In this document: in pieces, positions 45,175-54,513 of the stretch
How positions within the stretch are numbered: the stretch's first letter is position 1
Layout of the letters: every line of letters starts with the position of its first letter
NCBI GenBank assembly: GCA_943329075.2
Contig: CALQCM020000005.1
Coordinates: 1 to 64,000 of the forward strand
DNA length: 64,000 nt
Direction of reading: 5' to 3'
Source: Chitinophaga pinensis
GTDB lineage: Bacteria; Pseudomonadota; Gammaproteobacteria; Burkholderiales; SG8-41
Notes under the pieces: generated by a model
The model's database searches: none
Told to the model about the DNA's origin: nothing
The model's input: the letters and a program-made list of their open reading frames with translations, nothing else
Translations under genes and position numbers: made by a program

Positions 45175-46098
45175 TTACCAGCCCGTCGGCTCGGACGATA
45201 GCCACTTCAGACCTTTGAGGTCGGCAGCGAGTTTTTCTATCTCGCCCGGGCTCAAGGGATCGAGCGGCGGACGCACCTGGCCGACATCGCGGCCCATGGC
45301 GCGCAGCGCGCCTTTGAGCGCGCCGCGACCATAGGGCTTGAGCGTCTGGCGCAGCACGACGATCTCTTCCTGCGTTTCGCGCGCGTCGAAATACTTCTCG
45401 GTGCGGCAGATTTCGTAGAGCTTCTGCATGCGCCTGGGCGCAATGGCGGCGAGCGAGCTGAACATGCTGGTGGCGCCGACGGCACCGGCTGACACCATGT
45501 ATTCGTTGCCGGCAAGCAGTTGGAAATCCGGCCGCTTGCGCCACGCGTTAGAAACGACGTTGATCATGAACTGCCAGTCGAGACTGCAGTCGGCGACGCC
45601 GGCGAAATTCGGCAGGCGGTCGATCAGCTTCATCATCATGTCGGCGTTGATGTGGTGGGTGCCGCCCAGTTCATCGGGCGTAAACAGCACATAGAACGGG
45701 ATTTTCACTGCGCCACCAATTGAAGCGAAGTGTTCGAGCACCATGTTCGCCGGCGGTGTCCAATAGTAAGTGGAGGTCGCGATGACGGCGGCGGCGCCGG
45801 CTTTTTCGGCGTACTTCGCGCGCGCGACGGCGATCGCCGTGCCCGGATCGCTGACATGCGCGATGACCGGCACCTTGCCTTTGACCTGTCTGATGACGAA
45901 ATCGATGACCTTGCGCTGCTCGGCGTCGGACAGGCTGACCGATTCGCCTTCGTGCATTTGCACCGCCAGCGCCTGCGCGCCATTATTCAGATGAAAGGCG
46001 ATGATTTTTTCGAACGTGCCGTAATCGATTTTGAGGTCGGGCGTGAACGGCGTCACCGGCGAGTGGACCAGACCTGGCGTGAATGTAGGCATCTTCAT
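45175..46098 (-). CDS. DapA-like protein lacking the Schiff-base lysine
   Basis: 307-residue DapA-superfamily protein from MKMPTFTPG. The lysine strand reads NFAGVADCSLD, with A169 in place of lysine, and the tyrosine is L138 in FYVLFTP. The carboxylate loop HEGESVSL keeps the Gly-Glu-Ser of canonical enzymes. Closest relative in the window is 25521-26435, which has lost the same residues. It starts 22 bases after the lysine-containing DapA-like gene. Ends EPTGW. Confidence 0.85.
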   Translation of the reverse strand: MKMPTFTPGLVHSPVTPFTPDLKIDYGTFEKIIAFHLNNGAQALAVQMHEGESVSLSDAEQRKVIDFVIRQVKGKVPVIAHVSDPGTAIAVARAKYAEKAGAAAVIATSTYYWTPPANMVLEHFASIGGAVKIPFYVLFTPDELGGTHHINADMMMKLIDRLPNFAGVADCSLDWQFMINVVSNAWRKRPDFQLLAGNEYMVSAGAVGATSMFSSLAAIAPRRMQKLYEICRTEKYFDARETQEEIVVLRQTLKPYGRGALKGALRAMGRDVGQVRPPLDPLSPGEIEKLAADLKGLKWLSSEPTGW

Positions 46099-46120
46099 TG
46101 ACCTTTGCGTGTGTTCCTGA

Positions 46121-47035
46121 TTACCAGCCGTGCGGCTCGGTATCCAAAATGCCAAGTTCCTCAAGCTTCTTGGCGATCAGCGCTTCGCGCTCCTTGCTTG
46201 CGGTCGGCAGCGGCGGACGCGTCGGCCCGACGTAGCGGCCCATCGCAACCATGCCGCCCTTGAGCGACGACGGATACTGGTCGCGGAACAGATCCCACAG
46301 CGCGGCAAGCTTGAACTGCAGTTCGCGCGCTTCGGCGCTACGGCCGTTGATACAGGCATCGAACAGCGCGGTGCACAGGTTCGGGCAGATCGCGCCGGCC
46401 GACGAGTAGGAACCGACGCAGCCCAGCGGCACCGAAGGGGCTAAAAATTCCACGCCGGCGACGATTGAGAAACTCGGCCGCACTTTCAATGCCACGCGCG
46501 AGATTTCCATGAACTTCTCGCTGTTGAAGGAGGCTTCCTTCATCGCGACCAGGTTGGGCAGCCGCAACAGCAGGCGCTCGATCAGCTCGGCGGTGAACTC
46601 GACGCCTTCGAGATAGGCCGGCGAGTTGTAGGCGATCATCGGCAGATCGATCGAAGTGCCGAGGCGCACGAAGTAATCGTAAATCGCGTCGGGCGAGGGC
46701 GCCCAGAAGTACGGCGTGATGGCGATGATCGCATCGGCACCGATTTTCTGCGCGTGCTGCGCGAGATCCATTGCATCTTCAACCGACATCGCACTGACGT
46801 GGATCGACACCGGCACGCGGCCGTGCACGGCATTGACCGTGGCCTCGGCGCCGCGTTTGCGCTCTTCCATCGTCAGATTGTGCGATTCGGCTTTGTGGTG
46901 CGGCCACGAGATCGCGGTGGCGCCGGTGCGGACGTGGAAATCGACGAGTTTTTCGTAGGTCGGGATGTCCAGGCTGAAGTCTTCCTTCAGCGGAGTGACC
47001 GGACTCTGCATTACGCCTCTGAGTATGAGCGCCAT
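46121..47035 (-). CDS. DapA-family aldolase/dehydratase with catalytic lysine
   Basis: 304-residue DapA-superfamily enzyme with K166 (LVAMKEAS) and Y136 (MIAYNSP). The loop is SWPHHKAES, as in 24569-25486, its close paralogue. Ends EPHGW. It heads the minus-strand operon with the lysine-less gene, two Bug genes and the GST, and is divergent from a LysR gene. Confidence 0.88.
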   Translation of the reverse strand: MALILRGVMQSPVTPLKEDFSLDIPTYEKLVDFHVRTGATAISWPHHKAESHNLTMEERKRGAEATVNAVHGRVPVSIHVSAMSVEDAMDLAQHAQKIGADAIIAITPYFWAPSPDAIYDYFVRLGTSIDLPMIAYNSPAYLEGVEFTAELIERLLLRLPNLVAMKEASFNSEKFMEISRVALKVRPSFSIVAGVEFLAPSVPLGCVGSYSSAGAICPNLCTALFDACINGRSAEARELQFKLAALWDLFRDQYPSSLKGGMVAMGRYVGPTRPPLPTASKEREALIAKKLEELGILDTEPHGW

Positions 47036-47210
47036 AGTTCCTTCCTGTTGAAATCAGGCCGGGCCGCAGTGTGCGGCGCCGGTGAGCAGAGCATTCTAGT
47101 GAACTGCCACTGGCTCGAACAGCCGAAGCGACCTAGAATCACTGTTAACCCCCGCATTAAGAATGAGTGAGGATTGAGTCGATGCAAACCGGGCGCGCAT
47201 CCTTTTTCGT

Positions 47211-47268
47211 CATACCCGCGAAAGCGGGTGTCCAGAAGGAAGAGCCTGGGTCCCCGCTTTCGCGGGGA
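47211..47268. repeat. REP-like paired hairpin
   Basis: ACCCGCGAAAGCGGGT and CCCCGCTTTCGCGGGG, same family as 24435-24492. It sits in the LysR/DapA-like divergent gap. Confidence 0.85.
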
Positions 47269-47318
47269 CGACGGCATTGGGTTGGCATGCCGGGTGCCTG
47301 AACGAACGACGTTCCATC

Positions 47319-48296
47319 ATGGATAGTTTGCACGGTATTTTCGTATTCCTGCGCGTCGCCGAAGCCGGCACGCTGAGCGGTGCTGCGCGCGCGCTGGGCG
47401 TGTCCACTTCGGCGGTGAGCGCCACCCTGACAAGGCTGGAACGCCGCCTGTCGGTGCGCCTGCTCAACCGCACGACACGCAGGCTTAGCGTGACCGCGGA
47501 AGGCGCCGAGTTCTACGCACGCTGCAAGCAGATCACCGCTGACCTCGAAGAGGCCGAGCTGACGGCGGGCCGCGCCGGCCGCGTGCCGAGCGGGCGGCTG
47601 CGCGTCAGCATGCCCTCGGCGCTCGGCCGCATGTGGATCGTGCCGCACCTGCCAGATTTCATGCGCGACTATCCGGCGGTCTCGCTCGAAATCGTCTGCA
47701 GCGACTTCGTGCCGTTTTCGATGGAGTCCGGCATCGATGCCTCGGTGCAGGTCGGCGAACTGCAGGATTCGCGGCTGGTAGTACATCGCCTCGCGTCAAC
47801 GCGTTACGTCGTCTGCGCGTCACCCGATTATCTGAAGGAACGCGGCACGCCGCGCACGCCCGAGGAACTCACCGCCCACGCTTGTTTAACGTACCGCCGC
47901 CCGCGCAACGGCCGCATTCGCGAATGGCGCTTCAAAAGCGGCGGCGCCATGCGACATGTGGCGATGAACGGTTACATGACTTTCAACAGCGGTGAAGCGC
48001 TGGTCGCCGCCGCTGCCGCGGGCCTCGGCATCGTGCAGGTGGCCGAGTACTACGCGCGGCCGCGGCTGAAAAGCGGCAAGCTGGTTGAAATCCTCGCCGA
48101 CTACAAGACCGAGGGCTATGACATCTCGGTGGTGTTCAGGCAGCAGAAACGCGTCGCGCCGAAGTTGCGTGTGTTCGTGGATTTTCTGGTCGAGTTGTTC
48201 AAGGCGGCGCCGTGGGGCAAGCCGGGGGCGGGGCCGGCGCACAAGCGCGCGGCGCGGGCGCAGGCGGCAGCGCTCGGTGGCGGGGAGGAATTGTGA
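47319..48296 (+). CDS. LysR-family transcription regulator
   Basis: 325-residue LysR regulator from MDSLHGIF. HTH region LSGAARALGVSTSAVSATLT with RLERRLSVRLLNRTTR. It is of the CrgA/AaeR-like class. Divergent from the DapA-like operon by 283 bases, so it is a likely regulator of it. The C-terminus is rich in Ala, Arg and Lys. Confidence 0.93.
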   Translation: MDSLHGIFVFLRVAEAGTLSGAARALGVSTSAVSATLTRLERRLSVRLLNRTTRRLSVTAEGAEFYARCKQITADLEEAELTAGRAGRVPSGRLRVSMPSALGRMWIVPHLPDFMRDYPAVSLEIVCSDFVPFSMESGIDASVQVGELQDSRLVVHRLASTRYVVCASPDYLKERGTPRTPEELTAHACLTYRRPRNGRIREWRFKSGGAMRHVAMNGYMTFNSGEALVAAAAAGLGIVQVAEYYARPRLKSGKLVEILADYKTEGYDISVVFRQQKRVAPKLRVFVDFLVELFKAAPWGKPGAGPAHKRAARAQAAALGGGEEL

Positions 48297-48375
48297 TGTC
48301 ATCATGCCGTTGTGATATGCGGGCGACGGGTAATATTAGGCGGGTCAATAATTATTTATTCACAGGGGAGGAGTC

Positions 48376-48678
48376 GTGATTCTTGAAGTTGCCATCATGA
48401 AAATCAAACCGGAACTCATGGCCGAGTTCGAGGCGGTGTTTCCGCAGGCCGCCGCGATTTCTGCGAGCACGCCGGGTTATATCTCACATGAAATGCAGCG
48501 CTGTGTCGAAACCAAGGGCAAGTATTTTTATTTGATCCGCTGGGAGAGCATAGCGGCGCACGAGGTGAATTTCCGCCAGTCGCCGCGGCGCGCGCAGTTT
48601 CGTGATCTGCTGGTGAAGTATTGGGAAGAGCCGCCGTTTGCGGAGCATTTTGAGGCGATTACGGGTAATCGCATCTAA
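48376..48678 (+). CDS. Antibiotic-biosynthesis-monooxygenase (ABM) family protein
   Basis: 100-residue dimeric alpha-beta barrel protein. VIMKIKPE-like start (ILEVAIMKIKPELMAEFEAV), ISASTPGYISHEMQRC and YFYLIRWESIAAH are typical. GTG start with GGGAGGAG upstream. It may cleave or oxidise a small substrate, but members without cofactor also act as monooxygenases. Follows the LysR gene. Confidence 0.85.
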   Translation: MILEVAIMKIKPELMAEFEAVFPQAAAISASTPGYISHEMQRCVETKGKYFYLIRWESIAAHEVNFRQSPRRAQFRDLLVKYWEEPPFAEHFEAITGNRI

Positions 48679-48699
48679 GCAGTTCCTTGCCACTCCGGC

Positions 48700-48767
48700 A
48701 CTCCCGCGAAAGCGGGAGTCCAGGTTGTACGTTGACGGAAATTCTGGATACCCGCTTTCGCGGGTAT
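48700..48767. repeat. REP-like paired hairpin
   Basis: ACTCCCGCGAAAGCGGGAGT and ATACCCGCTTTCGCGGGTAT. Third member of the family at 24435 and 47211. Confidence 0.85.
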
Positions 48768-48793
48768 GACGTACGTGGCGTGGCCAGCGTTTA

Positions 48794-49840
48794 CTATTTA
48801 CTGCGCAGCTTGCGGCTCACCGCCTTGGTCATGCCCGCCCACGTCGGCAGATAAGCCGCTTTGACGCCGACGCCGCCGGCGATGACGATCATCACATCAT
48901 CCGGCGCATACGCAATTCTTAAATCCGCGTTGGGATCTTCGCCGGCTGATTGTGCGAGCACGGCGCGGTGTTCGCGGATTGCTGCAGACAAGCGATCGCG
49001 CGGCAGCACGGCGCGTTCGTGGATGAGCGCCTTCGCATGCGCCTTGCTGCAGCCCGCGCGCTGAAAGGCCTGCGCGATTTCCGGCGGCATGACGAGCAGC
49101 GGTTCGCCGCCACCGAGCAGGCCGCCGCTGCCGGCGGTGCCGGCGATCAGCATCGATTGTGCGAAGGTCTGCGCGAGATCTTCGGGCGTGTGGCTGGACG
49201 AATCGACGACTTCGACCGAACCGGAAATGCCGACGACGGTGACGACGCTGTCGCTTTTATCGAAGCCGCGCTCGACGTGCAGCGGCGCCCACGGACTGGC
49301 CGCTTCGTTCTCGGCGATGCAGCACGTGTATTTGGCGGGCTGGCCGATGGTGGCCATGTCGAGTTCGCCGGGCGTCGCGCCGCCGACGTTGCGCAGAATC
49401 AATGTGAGCGCGCGGCCGATGGTGGCGTTGGCGCGGTGGCCGGGGCCGAAGACGTTGCCTTCGGCGTTAAGCCCGATTTGCTGCACGATGGGGCCGTTGA
49501 CGATGATCATGGGCGCGGCCGAACCGGTGGTGGTGGCGATGCCGACGAGATTGAATTCACCTGCGGCGATGCCTTCGACCGCGGCGCCGATCACCGGCAG
49601 ATAGGCGGGCAGGCAGCCGGCCATCACGGCGTTGATCGCAATGTCCTGCCAGGTCACCGGCGCGAAGAGCGGCGGCAGATCGCACAAGACGTCAGCGGCG
49701 TTGTAGCCGTGCGCGGCGAGCATCGCGTTGACGCGCGCCGGTGTCGGCGGCACCACCGGCAATCCGTCGGTAACGCCGGCGGCGAGCAGCGCATCCTGCG
49801 CGCGCTGCCAGTTGTCGTTGTTGTCGTACCAGAGTTCCAT
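48794..49840 (-). CDS. Unrecognised conserved-type protein (VPPTPAR motif)
   Basis: 348 residues from MELWYDNND; the frame to 49891 adds an unlikely head. It has GLPVVPPTPARVNAML, AINAVMAGCLPAYLPV, GHRANATIGRALTLILRNVG and APLHVERGF. These look like a family that I recall beside UGSC-motif proteins, but I cannot name its function. No signal peptide. A cytoplasmic enzyme is likely. Confidence 0.65.
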   Translation of the reverse strand: MELWYDNNDNWQRAQDALLAAGVTDGLPVVPPTPARVNAMLAAHGYNAADVLCDLPPLFAPVTWQDIAINAVMAGCLPAYLPVIGAAVEGIAAGEFNLVGIATTTGSAAPMIIVNGPIVQQIGLNAEGNVFGPGHRANATIGRALTLILRNVGGATPGELDMATIGQPAKYTCCIAENEAASPWAPLHVERGFDKSDSVVTVVGISGSVEVVDSSSHTPEDLAQTFAQSMLIAGTAGSGGLLGGGEPLLVMPPEIAQAFQRAGCSKAHAKALIHERAVLPRDRLSAAIREHRAVLAQSAGEDPNADLRIAYAPDDVMIVIAGGVGVKAAYLPTWAGMTKAVSRKLRSK

Positions 49841-50017
49841 GAGTGTCTGTCCTGAAAACCGAAAATAAGCCACAGAGATCACGGAGGACACCGAGAAAAA
49901 TGCGAGCGCTGCCGCGTTTTTTGCGCGGTGAACCCTGTGCCTCCTGTGGTAAATCGTTTTTTAGCTTTTTACGAGCATCACAAGCCGCATCATAGCGTCT
50001 GACAACCTGCGCTGCAT

Positions 50018-50416
50018 TCAGTCACCGGAGGTTCCGGTCTTTTCCTGCTGCAGAAAGGCGACGCTGACTGCGCCCGCCGGTTCGGCGGTTTTGCGGTACG
50101 ACTGCACGTCAGACGACTTTCCGAGCAGCGTGGCGACCGAGTCGTGGCTGCCGGCCAGCAAGGTGGTGCCGAGCAGTGCCGGCGGGCGGCTGGCGCCGGG
50201 CGGGTGGCGTTCGAAGACGAATTCGGCGAAGCGCAGTGCGGCCGGCGGAAAGTAAACCTCGCAACCGCCGGATTTGCCGCGCCGCGTGAACACCGCGATT
50301 TCACCGGCGGGTTCGTTGGTCATCATGAACAACGAAAACTGCGAACGGATTTTTTCAAGCTCGCCGGCGCGGATTTCGTCGCGCGACAGTTCGATGCGTC
50401 GCCAATCCCCAGCCAT
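50018..50416 (-). CDS. Hypothetical protein
   Basis: 132 residues from MAGDWRRIEL, no known motif. FSLFMMTNEPAGEIAVFTRR and SGGCEVYFPPAAL are the only notable stretches. It follows no operon partner closely; the upstream gene is on the same strand after about 150 bases. Confidence 0.5.
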   Translation of the reverse strand: MAGDWRRIELSRDEIRAGELEKIRSQFSLFMMTNEPAGEIAVFTRRGKSGGCEVYFPPAALRFAEFVFERHPPGASRPPALLGTTLLAGSHDSVATLLGKSSDVQSYRKTAEPAGAVSVAFLQQEKTGTSGD

Positions 50417-50563
50417 GCACGTGCCCCTGACGCCGTTCGTTATGATTATGGTTGCCGCTGCGGTGCGCCTACCGGCGCACCGCCACCGCCAATAAAACCG
50501 GTTGCTGGCGAAAAACACAGGAACTACATCACAAAACCCCGGCGACAGGCCGGTCTTGCCGCG

Positions 50564-51424
50564 TTATTTCAGATAATCCTGCTGCCATTGCTTGTAGCGA
50601 TCGGCGTTGAGCAGCTTTTCCATGTCTTCGTTCGAGGCGATCTTCGACTTCAGGTCGGCCGGCGCGCCGCCCTTGAAGAGGTGCGCATAACACTCCTGCA
50701 AGGCTTTCACCGCCGCCGCCACCGGTTGGTGGCCCTGCAGCATGATCCTCACGTTGTAGGGCGCGAGGTCTTCGCGCTTGATCGAGGCCGGGGCCGAGCC
50801 GACGATGATGGGCAGCTTCACTGCGGCATGGATCGCCTTGATCTGTTCGAGCGATTCAAGGCCGACGACGAAGATCGCATCGACGCCGGTTTTTTCGTAG
50901 GCTTTGAAACGCGCCAGCGCACCTTCGAGGCCTTCGCTCTTCAGCGACGACGAGCGGCCGGCGATCATGAACGACGGGTCCTGTTTGGCTGAGACCGCGG
51001 CGCGCAGCTTGGCCGCACCTTCTTCAATCGAGGTGTAAGTCTCGGCGACTTTCTGTCCGAACGGGCGCGGCAGCACGGTGTCTTCGATCGACATGCACGA
51101 CACGCCGGCGTGTTCGAGCTCCTGCACGCAGCGCATCGCGTTCAACGCGTTGCCGTAGGCGTGGTCGGCATCCACCACCAGCGACAGATTGCTGTCGCGC
51201 ATGATGCGGCGCACCTGGTCGGCGAATTCGGTCAGCGTGATGAGGATGAGATCCGGGGCGGCCAGCGTGGTGTTCGAGGCCACCGAACCGGCCAGCATGC
51301 CGATCTGGAAGCCCACCGATTCGGCCACGCGCGCCGACAGCGCGTCGTAGACGGTGGCGGGCGAAAAACACTGGTTGCCGGCAAAAATCGCGCGCAGGCG
51401 CTGGCGTTGTTCGGTATGTCGCAT
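50564..51424 (-). CDS. Isocitrate lyase/PEP mutase superfamily, oxaloacetate decarboxylase-like
   Basis: 286-residue alpha/beta-barrel enzyme from MRHTEQRQR. Metal motif region LVVDADHAYGNALNAMR matches the oxaloacetate decarboxylase (PA4872) type, with alanine where DADHGYG is usual. SIEDTVLPRPFG is also present. Also similar to PrpB and carboxyphosphonoenolpyruvate mutases. It is back to back with the MmgE/PrpD gene, a pairing that recalls the methylcitrate pathway. Confidence 0.85.
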   Translation of the reverse strand: MRHTEQRQRLRAIFAGNQCFSPATVYDALSARVAESVGFQIGMLAGSVASNTTLAAPDLILITLTEFADQVRRIMRDSNLSLVVDADHAYGNALNAMRCVQELEHAGVSCMSIEDTVLPRPFGQKVAETYTSIEEGAAKLRAAVSAKQDPSFMIAGRSSSLKSEGLEGALARFKAYEKTGVDAIFVVGLESLEQIKAIHAAVKLPIIVGSAPASIKREDLAPYNVRIMLQGHQPVAAAVKALQECYAHLFKGGAPADLKSKIASNEDMEKLLNADRYKQWQQDYLK

Positions 51425-51582
51425 GGATTCTCCGATGGTTGGTGCGGGTTCAGGTGCGCGCGCCGTAGCGGCTGCGCATGGAGCGCTACCATAGCAGATG
51501 ACGGCGTTCTTGTGCGCGGCGCATGTGCGATGCACAGCGATGTTAAGCTTGCCGCCCGAATATTTCCGGAAGGCCCCGTTTC

Positions 51583-53028
51583 ATGTCCAGTCACAGCAGT
51601 GGCGCGCGGCCCGCGCCCGACCGCGTCATCACCGACATCGCCGATTACGTTGACTGCTATCGCGTGCGCAGCAAACTCGCCGTTGAGACCGCGCACTATT
51701 GTCTGATCGACAGCCTCGGTTGCGGCTTCGAGGCAATGGCCTATCCCGACTGCACCAAGCTGCTCGGACCCATCGTGCCCGGCACCCTCGTGCCGCAGGG
51801 CGCGCGCGTGCCGGCCACATCCCATCAACTCGATCCGGTGACGGCGGCGTTCAATATCGGCGCCTTGATCCGCTGGCTCGATTACAACGATGCGTTCAAC
51901 GGTGAAACGGTTGTTCATCCGTCGGATTGTTTCGGCGGCATACTCGCCGCCGCGGATTGGGCGAGCCGCACGCGCGTGGCACAGGGCAAGCCGCCGATCC
52001 TGATGGCGGAGGTGCTCGATACGGCGGTCAAGGCGTATGAAGTGGCGGGCGGGCTCGCGATGGAGAACGCATTCACCAAGCGCATGGGCCTCGATCACGT
52101 GCTGCTGGTGAAAATTGCGGTGGCCGCGGTGGTGACCAAGTTGCTCGGCGGCACGCGCGAAGAAATCATCAACGCGGTGTCGAATGCGTGGATCGACGGC
52201 CATGTGCTGGCAACGTTCCGCCGCCAACCCAATGCCGGCCCGCGCAAATCGTGGGCGGCGGCCGATGCGGCGAGCCGCGGCGTCTGGCTGGCGCTGCTCG
52301 CCCTGAAAGGCGAGATGGGTTACCCGACCGCGCTGACGGCGAAGACCTGGGGTTTTTACGACGTGCTCGCCGACGGCAAGCCCTTCACTTTTCAGCGCCC
52401 GTACGGCAGCTACATCGTCGAGAACGTGCAGTTCAAGATTTCATTTCCGGCGGCGTTTCACGCGCAGACTGCGGCCGAGGCGGCGATACGCCTGCACGCG
52501 CAGGTGAAAGACCGCATCGACCAGATCGAGAAGGTCGAACTGTGGACCTACGGTTACGCTTTCGGCATTTTGAACAAGACCGGCCCGCTGGCGAATTTCG
52601 CCGATCGCGATCACTGTCTGCAGTACGTGGCGGCGATCGGTTTGATCTTCGGGCGGCTCACCGCAGAGGATTACGAAGACCATATCGCTGCCGATGCACG
52701 CATCGATCCGCTGCGCGCGAAAACGGTGGTCTATGAAGACAAACGCTACAGCAGCGGCTTTCTTGATCCCGAGCTGCGTTCAAATGCGAATGCGATCCGC
52801 GTACACTACAAGGACGGCAGCAGCACCAAACGTGTCGAGGTTGAGTTCGCCGCCGGCCATCCGTGCCGCCGTAAAGACGGCATTCCGCTATTGATCGAAA
52901 AATTCGAGAAAAATGTGGCGCGGGTGTTTGCGGAAAAACAGCGGCGCGCGGTCATCGATCTATGTCTCGATCGCAAGCGTTTGCTGCAAACGCCGGTAAA
53001 TGAGTTGTTCGATCTATTGGTGGTTTAA
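51583..53028 (+). CDS. MmgE/PrpD-family dehydratase
   Basis: 481-residue protein of the 2-methylcitrate dehydratase family. HYCLIDSLGCGFEA, RWLDYNDAFNGE, HPSDCFGGILAAAD and PAAFHAQTAAEAA are typical. It probably dehydrates or isomerises a tricarboxylate or related acid. Divergent from the oxaloacetate-decarboxylase-like gene with 158 bases between. Confidence 0.9.
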   Translation: MSSHSSGARPAPDRVITDIADYVDCYRVRSKLAVETAHYCLIDSLGCGFEAMAYPDCTKLLGPIVPGTLVPQGARVPATSHQLDPVTAAFNIGALIRWLDYNDAFNGETVVHPSDCFGGILAAADWASRTRVAQGKPPILMAEVLDTAVKAYEVAGGLAMENAFTKRMGLDHVLLVKIAVAAVVTKLLGGTREEIINAVSNAWIDGHVLATFRRQPNAGPRKSWAAADAASRGVWLALLALKGEMGYPTALTAKTWGFYDVLADGKPFTFQRPYGSYIVENVQFKISFPAAFHAQTAAEAAIRLHAQVKDRIDQIEKVELWTYGYAFGILNKTGPLANFADRDHCLQYVAAIGLIFGRLTAEDYEDHIAADARIDPLRAKTVVYEDKRYSSGFLDPELRSNANAIRVHYKDGSSTKRVEVEFAAGHPCRRKDGIPLLIEKFEKNVARVFAEKQRRAVIDLCLDRKRLLQTPVNELFDLLVV

Positions 53029-53047
53029 CGATTATTGCAAGGCGCGC

Positions 53048-53542
53048 TTTTGTGGCGCAGGCGAACCGCCTGCGTTAGACACCTTTGACCAATCCCGCAC
53101 GCTCCCATTCCCCTGCCTTGCTATCGCGTTGTTTCCAGCGCCGGTGCTTCGCGCAGGCGGGTCGCCCGCGCCACAACACCGACCGTCTGATGGATTGCGC
53201 GCAGCAAGGCGTTGCCGGGTTGGGCGGAAGCACTGAATTTTGAATTTGGCAGGGTGCGCAGTGCACACAGCTTTTGTGGCGCAGGCGACTCGCCTGCGTC
53301 AAAACCCCTTGCGGTAATGATGCCCTGGTGCTTCGCGCAGGCGGGTCGCCTGCGCCACAACACCGATCGTCTGATGGATTGCGCGCAGCAAGGCGTTGCC
53401 GGGTTGGGCGAAGCGCTGAATTCTGAATTTGGCAGGGCGCGCAGTGCGCATAGCTTTTGTGGCGCAGGCGACTCGCCTGCGTCAAACCCCCTTGCGGTAA
53501 TGATGCCCTGGCGCTTCGCGCAGGCGGGTCGCCTGCGCCACA
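53048..53542 (-). repeat. 183-bp repeat array 2, opposite orientation
   Basis: Hairpins of the GTGGCGCAGGCG family start at about 53048, 53272 and 53456. Between them on the plus strand lies TGGATTGCGCGCAGCAAGG, coding WIARSKALPGWAKR and a stop, the same GST-tail segment as array 1. The unit period is about 183 bases. No GST gene is next to this array. The first hairpin is longer and different in its centre. Confidence 0.9.
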
Positions 53543-53574
53543 AGAGCGGCGATCGCTTTTTCGTTTCTTCCCGG

Positions 53575-54384
53575 TTAGGGTCTTGGCAGCCGCGCCAGAA
53601 ACTCCGCCGCCGCCTTCGCGCACACATCGGGATAAGCCCCCGCCGCATGCCACGCGTCGCCATCGATCACCATCAATTCCGACTGCGCCAGTTTCTGCTG
53701 CCATGCCTTGACGCTGTCGACAGTGCGCAGGCCGCTGCCGGTGGTCGTGATGATCAGGCTCGGGCATTTTATTTTCAGCACTTCTTCGCGGATGTCGAGG
53801 CCCGGCACCCAGCGCAGATAACCCTGCAGCGTCGACAACGGCGTTTTGCCCTGGATGTTGTGGATCCAGTAATCGACTTCCGCGGCGCTGGCTTTGCTGC
53901 CGAGGCGTCCGGCCATGGTGGTTTTTGCCCACGCTTCGATGCCCTCGGCTTCGATCTGCACCAGCCAGTCGGTGGTGCCGGCCGCGGCGATCACCGGTGG
54001 CGTGACCGCAATCACCGATTGCACCAGTTCGGGTTTTCGCGCCGCCATCGTCAGCACCATCGAGCCGCCGCTCTTCGCGCCAACCAGATGCACTGTCGAG
54101 CAACCGAGATATTTAATCACTGCGGCGAGATCGTCGAGCAGGCGCTCCATGTTCCACGGATGGTCTGCCGGCATCGACGTCGAGCGGCCGAAGCCGCGCA
54201 GATCAACGCGCGCGACGCGGTATTGGCGGCACAGTTGCGGCACCCAGCCGCGCCACGCTTCGCCACTTTCAGCGAGGCCGTGCACCATCAGCACGGTTTC
54301 GGCACCCGACCAGGGGTCGGTGCAATCGTCGATTGCGATGTTCAGTTCAATGCCGGGTTCGACTTCAAAACGCTGGTAGCTCAT
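53575..54384 (-). CDS. Alpha/beta hydrolase
   Basis: 269-residue alpha/beta-hydrolase-fold enzyme. Oxyanion region LMVHGLAESG, nucleophile serine in LVGAKSGGS (A-K-S-G-G instead of the usual G-x-S-x-G), acid region SLIITTTGSGL and histidine in GDAWHAAG. No signal peptide. Esterase, lactonase or C-C hydrolase. Confidence 0.87.
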   Translation of the reverse strand: MSYQRFEVEPGIELNIAIDDCTDPWSGAETVLMVHGLAESGEAWRGWVPQLCRQYRVARVDLRGFGRSTSMPADHPWNMERLLDDLAAVIKYLGCSTVHLVGAKSGGSMVLTMAARKPELVQSVIAVTPPVIAAAGTTDWLVQIEAEGIEAWAKTTMAGRLGSKASAAEVDYWIHNIQGKTPLSTLQGYLRWVPGLDIREEVLKIKCPSLIITTTGSGLRTVDSVKAWQQKLAQSELMVIDGDAWHAAGAYPDVCAKAAAEFLARLPRP

Positions 54385-54513
54385 GCCTGCTCCGGAAATT
54401 TGTTGCCCGATGAGGAGCCCGGATTATCGCGTGACCGCGCGCGGGCGTCCAACCATCGGTGCGGCGGCGGGGTTAATATACGAAATCAATGGGCGGTATG
54501 CGGAGACCTTGAC

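Noticed and set aside
45175-46098. Loss of lysine in the DapA-like protein as sequencing error
   Set aside because: The whole motif differs (GVADCSLD) and the same loss is seen in an independent paralogue at 25521.
53212-54513. N-terminal extension of the coiled-coil protein to 551 residues
   Set aside because: The extension is repeat DNA and the antisense of the alpha/beta hydrolase; the signal peptide begins at 54514.
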